A stretch of DNA of 64,000 bases from contig CABXUR010000001.1 in NCBI GenBank assembly GCA_902515485.1, positions 50,330 through 114,329 of the forward strand. The letters run 5' to 3'. This document shows, piece by piece, positions 62,558 through 64,000 of this stretch. Within the stretch, counting starts at the first letter, position 1. Each line of letters opens with the position of its first letter. The DNA comes from an uncultured Pelagibacteraceae bacterium (lineage in GTDB: Bacteria > Pseudomonadota > Alphaproteobacteria > Pelagibacterales > Pelagibacteraceae). A model generated the notes under the pieces. It was given only the letters and a program-made list of their open reading frames with translations. It had not been told where the DNA came from and did not search any database. The position numbers were made by a program, and so were the translations under genes.

Positions 62558-63570
62558 TTGTAAAAATCAGAAAACTTTATCTTTGCTCCTGATCTAACGT
62601 CAAATTTAATTTTTTTTCCAATAATTTTTCTAAAGAAAATTGGGCTTAAGCCAATAGCTGGTCTTAAAGAAATTATATCTGTGAAGTTAATTATAGAGTT
62701 TCTTTTTAAGTCTTTGTTATAAAAAAGACTTCTTCTTGCATTTTTTCTTGATACAATTTCACTTTTTAAAAAATTTTTTTCTTTTTTACCAATTATCCTT
62801 TTTGCATCTAAAATTTTTTGATTAAATTTAATTAAATCAAACTTATCGAAAGAGTGAAAATGATCATTACCTTTTTTTGACTTATCATTTGTAAAATGTT
62901 TTTCAATCATTGTAATATTTTTAAAAGCGGCAAATAATAATATGTCATGACTATCCTTAGGATTTGAATGATCTGATAGACCAACGGGTAATTTAAATTT
63001 GTTATACAAATCATCTATCATACCGAGATTTGCATCATATCTTTTGGTTGGATAATTCAATATACAATGTAAAATTGTTAATTTCTTATTATATTTCCTT
63101 ATTAAATATACAGCTTCTTTAATTTCTTTTGAACTTGACGCACCCGTTGATAATATTATTGGCTTTTTTGTTTTTGCAATTTTTTCAATTAAAGGAAAAT
63201 TTGTTATATCTGAAGAAGAAATTTTAAAATATTTTATTTTATTTTTAAAAAAATTTATTGTTTCCAAATCGAATGGCGTAATTATAAAATCAATCTTTAT
63301 TTTCTTACAATAATTTATTATTTTTTCATAGTCAGTATTTTTAAATTTATCAAATCTTTTATATAGTTTAAGTTGGTTCTCTTCTTTTTCCTCTTTTTTA
63401 TCCCAATAAGCTTTAGCATATTTTGATGCTAATTTTTCTGCTTTATACGATTGTAATTTTACCGCATCTGCACCACCTTTCTTTGCATCAAGGATAATTT
63501 TTTTTGCCAGTTTTAAACTAGCTTCGTGATTCACACCAATTTCAGCTATGAAATAAATTTTTTCTTTCAT
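62554..63570 (-). CDS. neuB: NeuB-family nonulosonic acid synthase
   Basis: NeuB-type enzymes condense PEP with a HexNAc-type sugar to make sialic, legionaminic or pseudaminic acid. The 338 residues show FIAEIGVNHEASLKLAKKII, GGADAVKLQSYKAEKLAS, IDFIITPFD, ILSTGASS, VGLSDHS and the EKHFT motif with metal-binding His. The C-terminal SAF (antifreeze-like) domain includes SLRPAIGLSP. No neuC or other NeuB precursor enzyme is visible, so the exact acid is not known. It overlaps the GT2 gene upstream by 4 bp. Confidence 0.9.
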   Translation of the reverse strand: MKEKIYFIAEIGVNHEASLKLAKKIILDAKKGGADAVKLQSYKAEKLASKYAKAYWDKKEEKEENQLKLYKRFDKFKNTDYEKIINYCKKIKIDFIITPFDLETINFFKNKIKYFKISSSDITNFPLIEKIAKTKKPIILSTGASSSKEIKEAVYLIRKYNKKLTILHCILNYPTKRYDANLGMIDDLYNKFKLPVGLSDHSNPKDSHDILLFAAFKNITMIEKHFTNDKSKKGNDHFHSFDKFDLIKFNQKILDAKRIIGKKEKNFLKSEIVSRKNARRSLFYNKDLKRNSIINFTDIISLRPAIGLSPIFFRKIIGKKIKFDVRSGAKIKFSDFYK

Positions 63571-64000
63571 TTTATTTTTTTATTATAAAGTTTAACTAAT
63601 TTTTTATTTTTTGATCTATTATTTAAATGTTGTCTATATCTATACAAATTTAATGGAACTCTTGTAATTGTAAATTTTTTTAAAAAAACTTTTCTTAAAG
63701 CCTCTTCTTCGGCATATTTGAATTTTATATCATAAAGTCCAAGTTCAAAAAGTTGTTGTATTCTAAACATAATACCACACCCTATTGGTTTTTTAAGACA
63801 ATTTTCTATTCTTAGTACTTTTTCATTATCATCAGTTAAAGCATAATCACAAGAAACAGCATCTAAATCTTTGTTTAAATATAAAAAAGTTGAAAGAATA
63901 TTCAAAAAATCTATATGGACCCAATCATCAGAATCTACTCTAACAATTAACGTTCCTTTCGCTTCTCTTATACCTTTGTTTAAACTGGCTGGGAGTCCTA
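63567..64000 (-). CDS. Glycosyltransferase family 2 (5' end beyond window)
   Basis: About 144 residues of a GT-A enzyme are present. Translating to the edge shows GLPASLNKGIREAKGTLIV followed by RVDSDDW, the typical N-terminal GT2 part with the metal-binding DSDD. The later region has VSCDYALTDDN and FKYAEEEALRKVF, and the end is LYRYRQHLNNRSKNKK. A TTG-start reading from 63905 would cut off the DxD motif and should not be used. The first part of the gene lies to the right of the window. It is followed by neuB with a 4-bp overlap. Confidence 0.85.
   Translation of the reverse strand, partial: GLPASLNKGIREAKGTLIVRVDSDDWVHIDFLNILSTFLYLNKDLDAVSCDYALTDDNEKVLRIENCLKKPIGCGIMFRIQQLFELGLYDIKFKYAEEEALRKVFLKKFTITRVPLNLYRYRQHLNNRSKNKKLVKLYNKKIK

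Noticed and set aside
63567..63905. Complete 112-residue protein at the right edge
   Set aside because: The apparent TTG start is internal; the frame continues upstream with a GT2 DxD motif to the window edge, so it is a partial gene.
34585..64000. Prophage, integron or transposon as origin of the glycan block
   Set aside because: No integrase, transposase, attachment site repeat or tRNA-flanked duplication was seen; the block fits the known hypervariable region beside 5S instead.

Overview
The window looks like a chromosomal segment from a streamlined marine alphaproteobacterium of the SAR11 / Candidatus Pelagibacter type. The evidence is very AT-rich DNA, intergenic gaps of a few bases with many ATGA/TAATG overlaps, and alphaproteobacterial gene sets: rluD-rpoH, tolQRAB-pal-cpoB-tilS-ftsH, zapA with a coiled-coil partner, and the regulator TrcR. 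A 5S rRNA gene also stands alone, with a large surface-glycan block beside it. In described Pelagibacter genomes a hypervariable region lies between the 23S and 5S genes, so 34.5-64 kb is probably the 5S-proximal part of that region. This placement is inference; 16S and 23S are not in the window.

Left part, about 0-34 kb, is core genome. It holds the end of an isoprenoid/ExoVII operon (ispA, xseB), Sua5, an ABC-2 exporter, tRNA-Arg(TCG), rluD and rpoH. A long leftward operon series follows: purA, thiD, glmM, folP, ftsH, tilS, cpoB, pal, tolB, tolA, tolR, tolQ, a RuvC-like nuclease, yebC, ymdB, 5-FCL, zapA and a coiled-coil gene. A rightward central-carbon and translation run then follows: tkt, gap, pgk, fba, thiE, efp, suhB, rpmE, trcR, rpsU and initiator tRNA. 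After it come, leftward, an FSA-like transaldolase, the proton-translocating transhydrogenase pntB/pntA2/pntA1, a 36-residue cytochrome oxidase subunit IV-like peptide, rpmJ and an NAD-epimerase that begins 8 nt after the 5S rRNA.

Right part, 34.5-64 kb, is accessory and devoted to surface polysaccharide. From 34.5 to 57.4 kb everything is leftward. It encodes a Wzz-like chain regulator, an O-antigen ligase/polymerase, a bacillosamine-like initiation cassette, an AsnB-type amidotransferase beside a UDP-glucuronate 4-epimerase, several glycosyltransferases, an EpsG-like polymerase and a GDP-mannose 3,5-epimerase-like enzyme. It ends with two sialyltransferase-like proteins and a divergent pyruvate kinase paralogue. 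The initiation cassette comprises a CapD/PglF dehydratase, an epimerase, an ATP-grasp ligase, a phosphoglycosyl transferase fused to a metallophosphoesterase, a DegT aminotransferase and a PglA-like GT4. From 57.5 kb the strand alternates in short modules: sulfotransferase, nucleotidyltransferase, APS-kinase-like and TauE/SafE proteins (possible sulfation), then a GmhB-like phosphatase and SpsF-like cytidylyltransferase, then a GlmU-like uridylyltransferase, NeuB and a GT2 running off the edge.

The most unusual items are the phosphoglycosyl transferase-metallophosphoesterase fusion, the ATP-grasp enzyme where an acetyltransferase would be expected, the pyruvate-kinase-like protein with an altered substrate motif among glycan genes, the sulfation module in a lineage known for lacking assimilatory sulfate reduction, and the solitary 5S gene with its own promoter-like sequence. 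No CRISPR array, insertion sequence, integrase or riboswitch was recognised. No stretch over 300 bases lacks a gene; the longest gap is 39,344-39,615.
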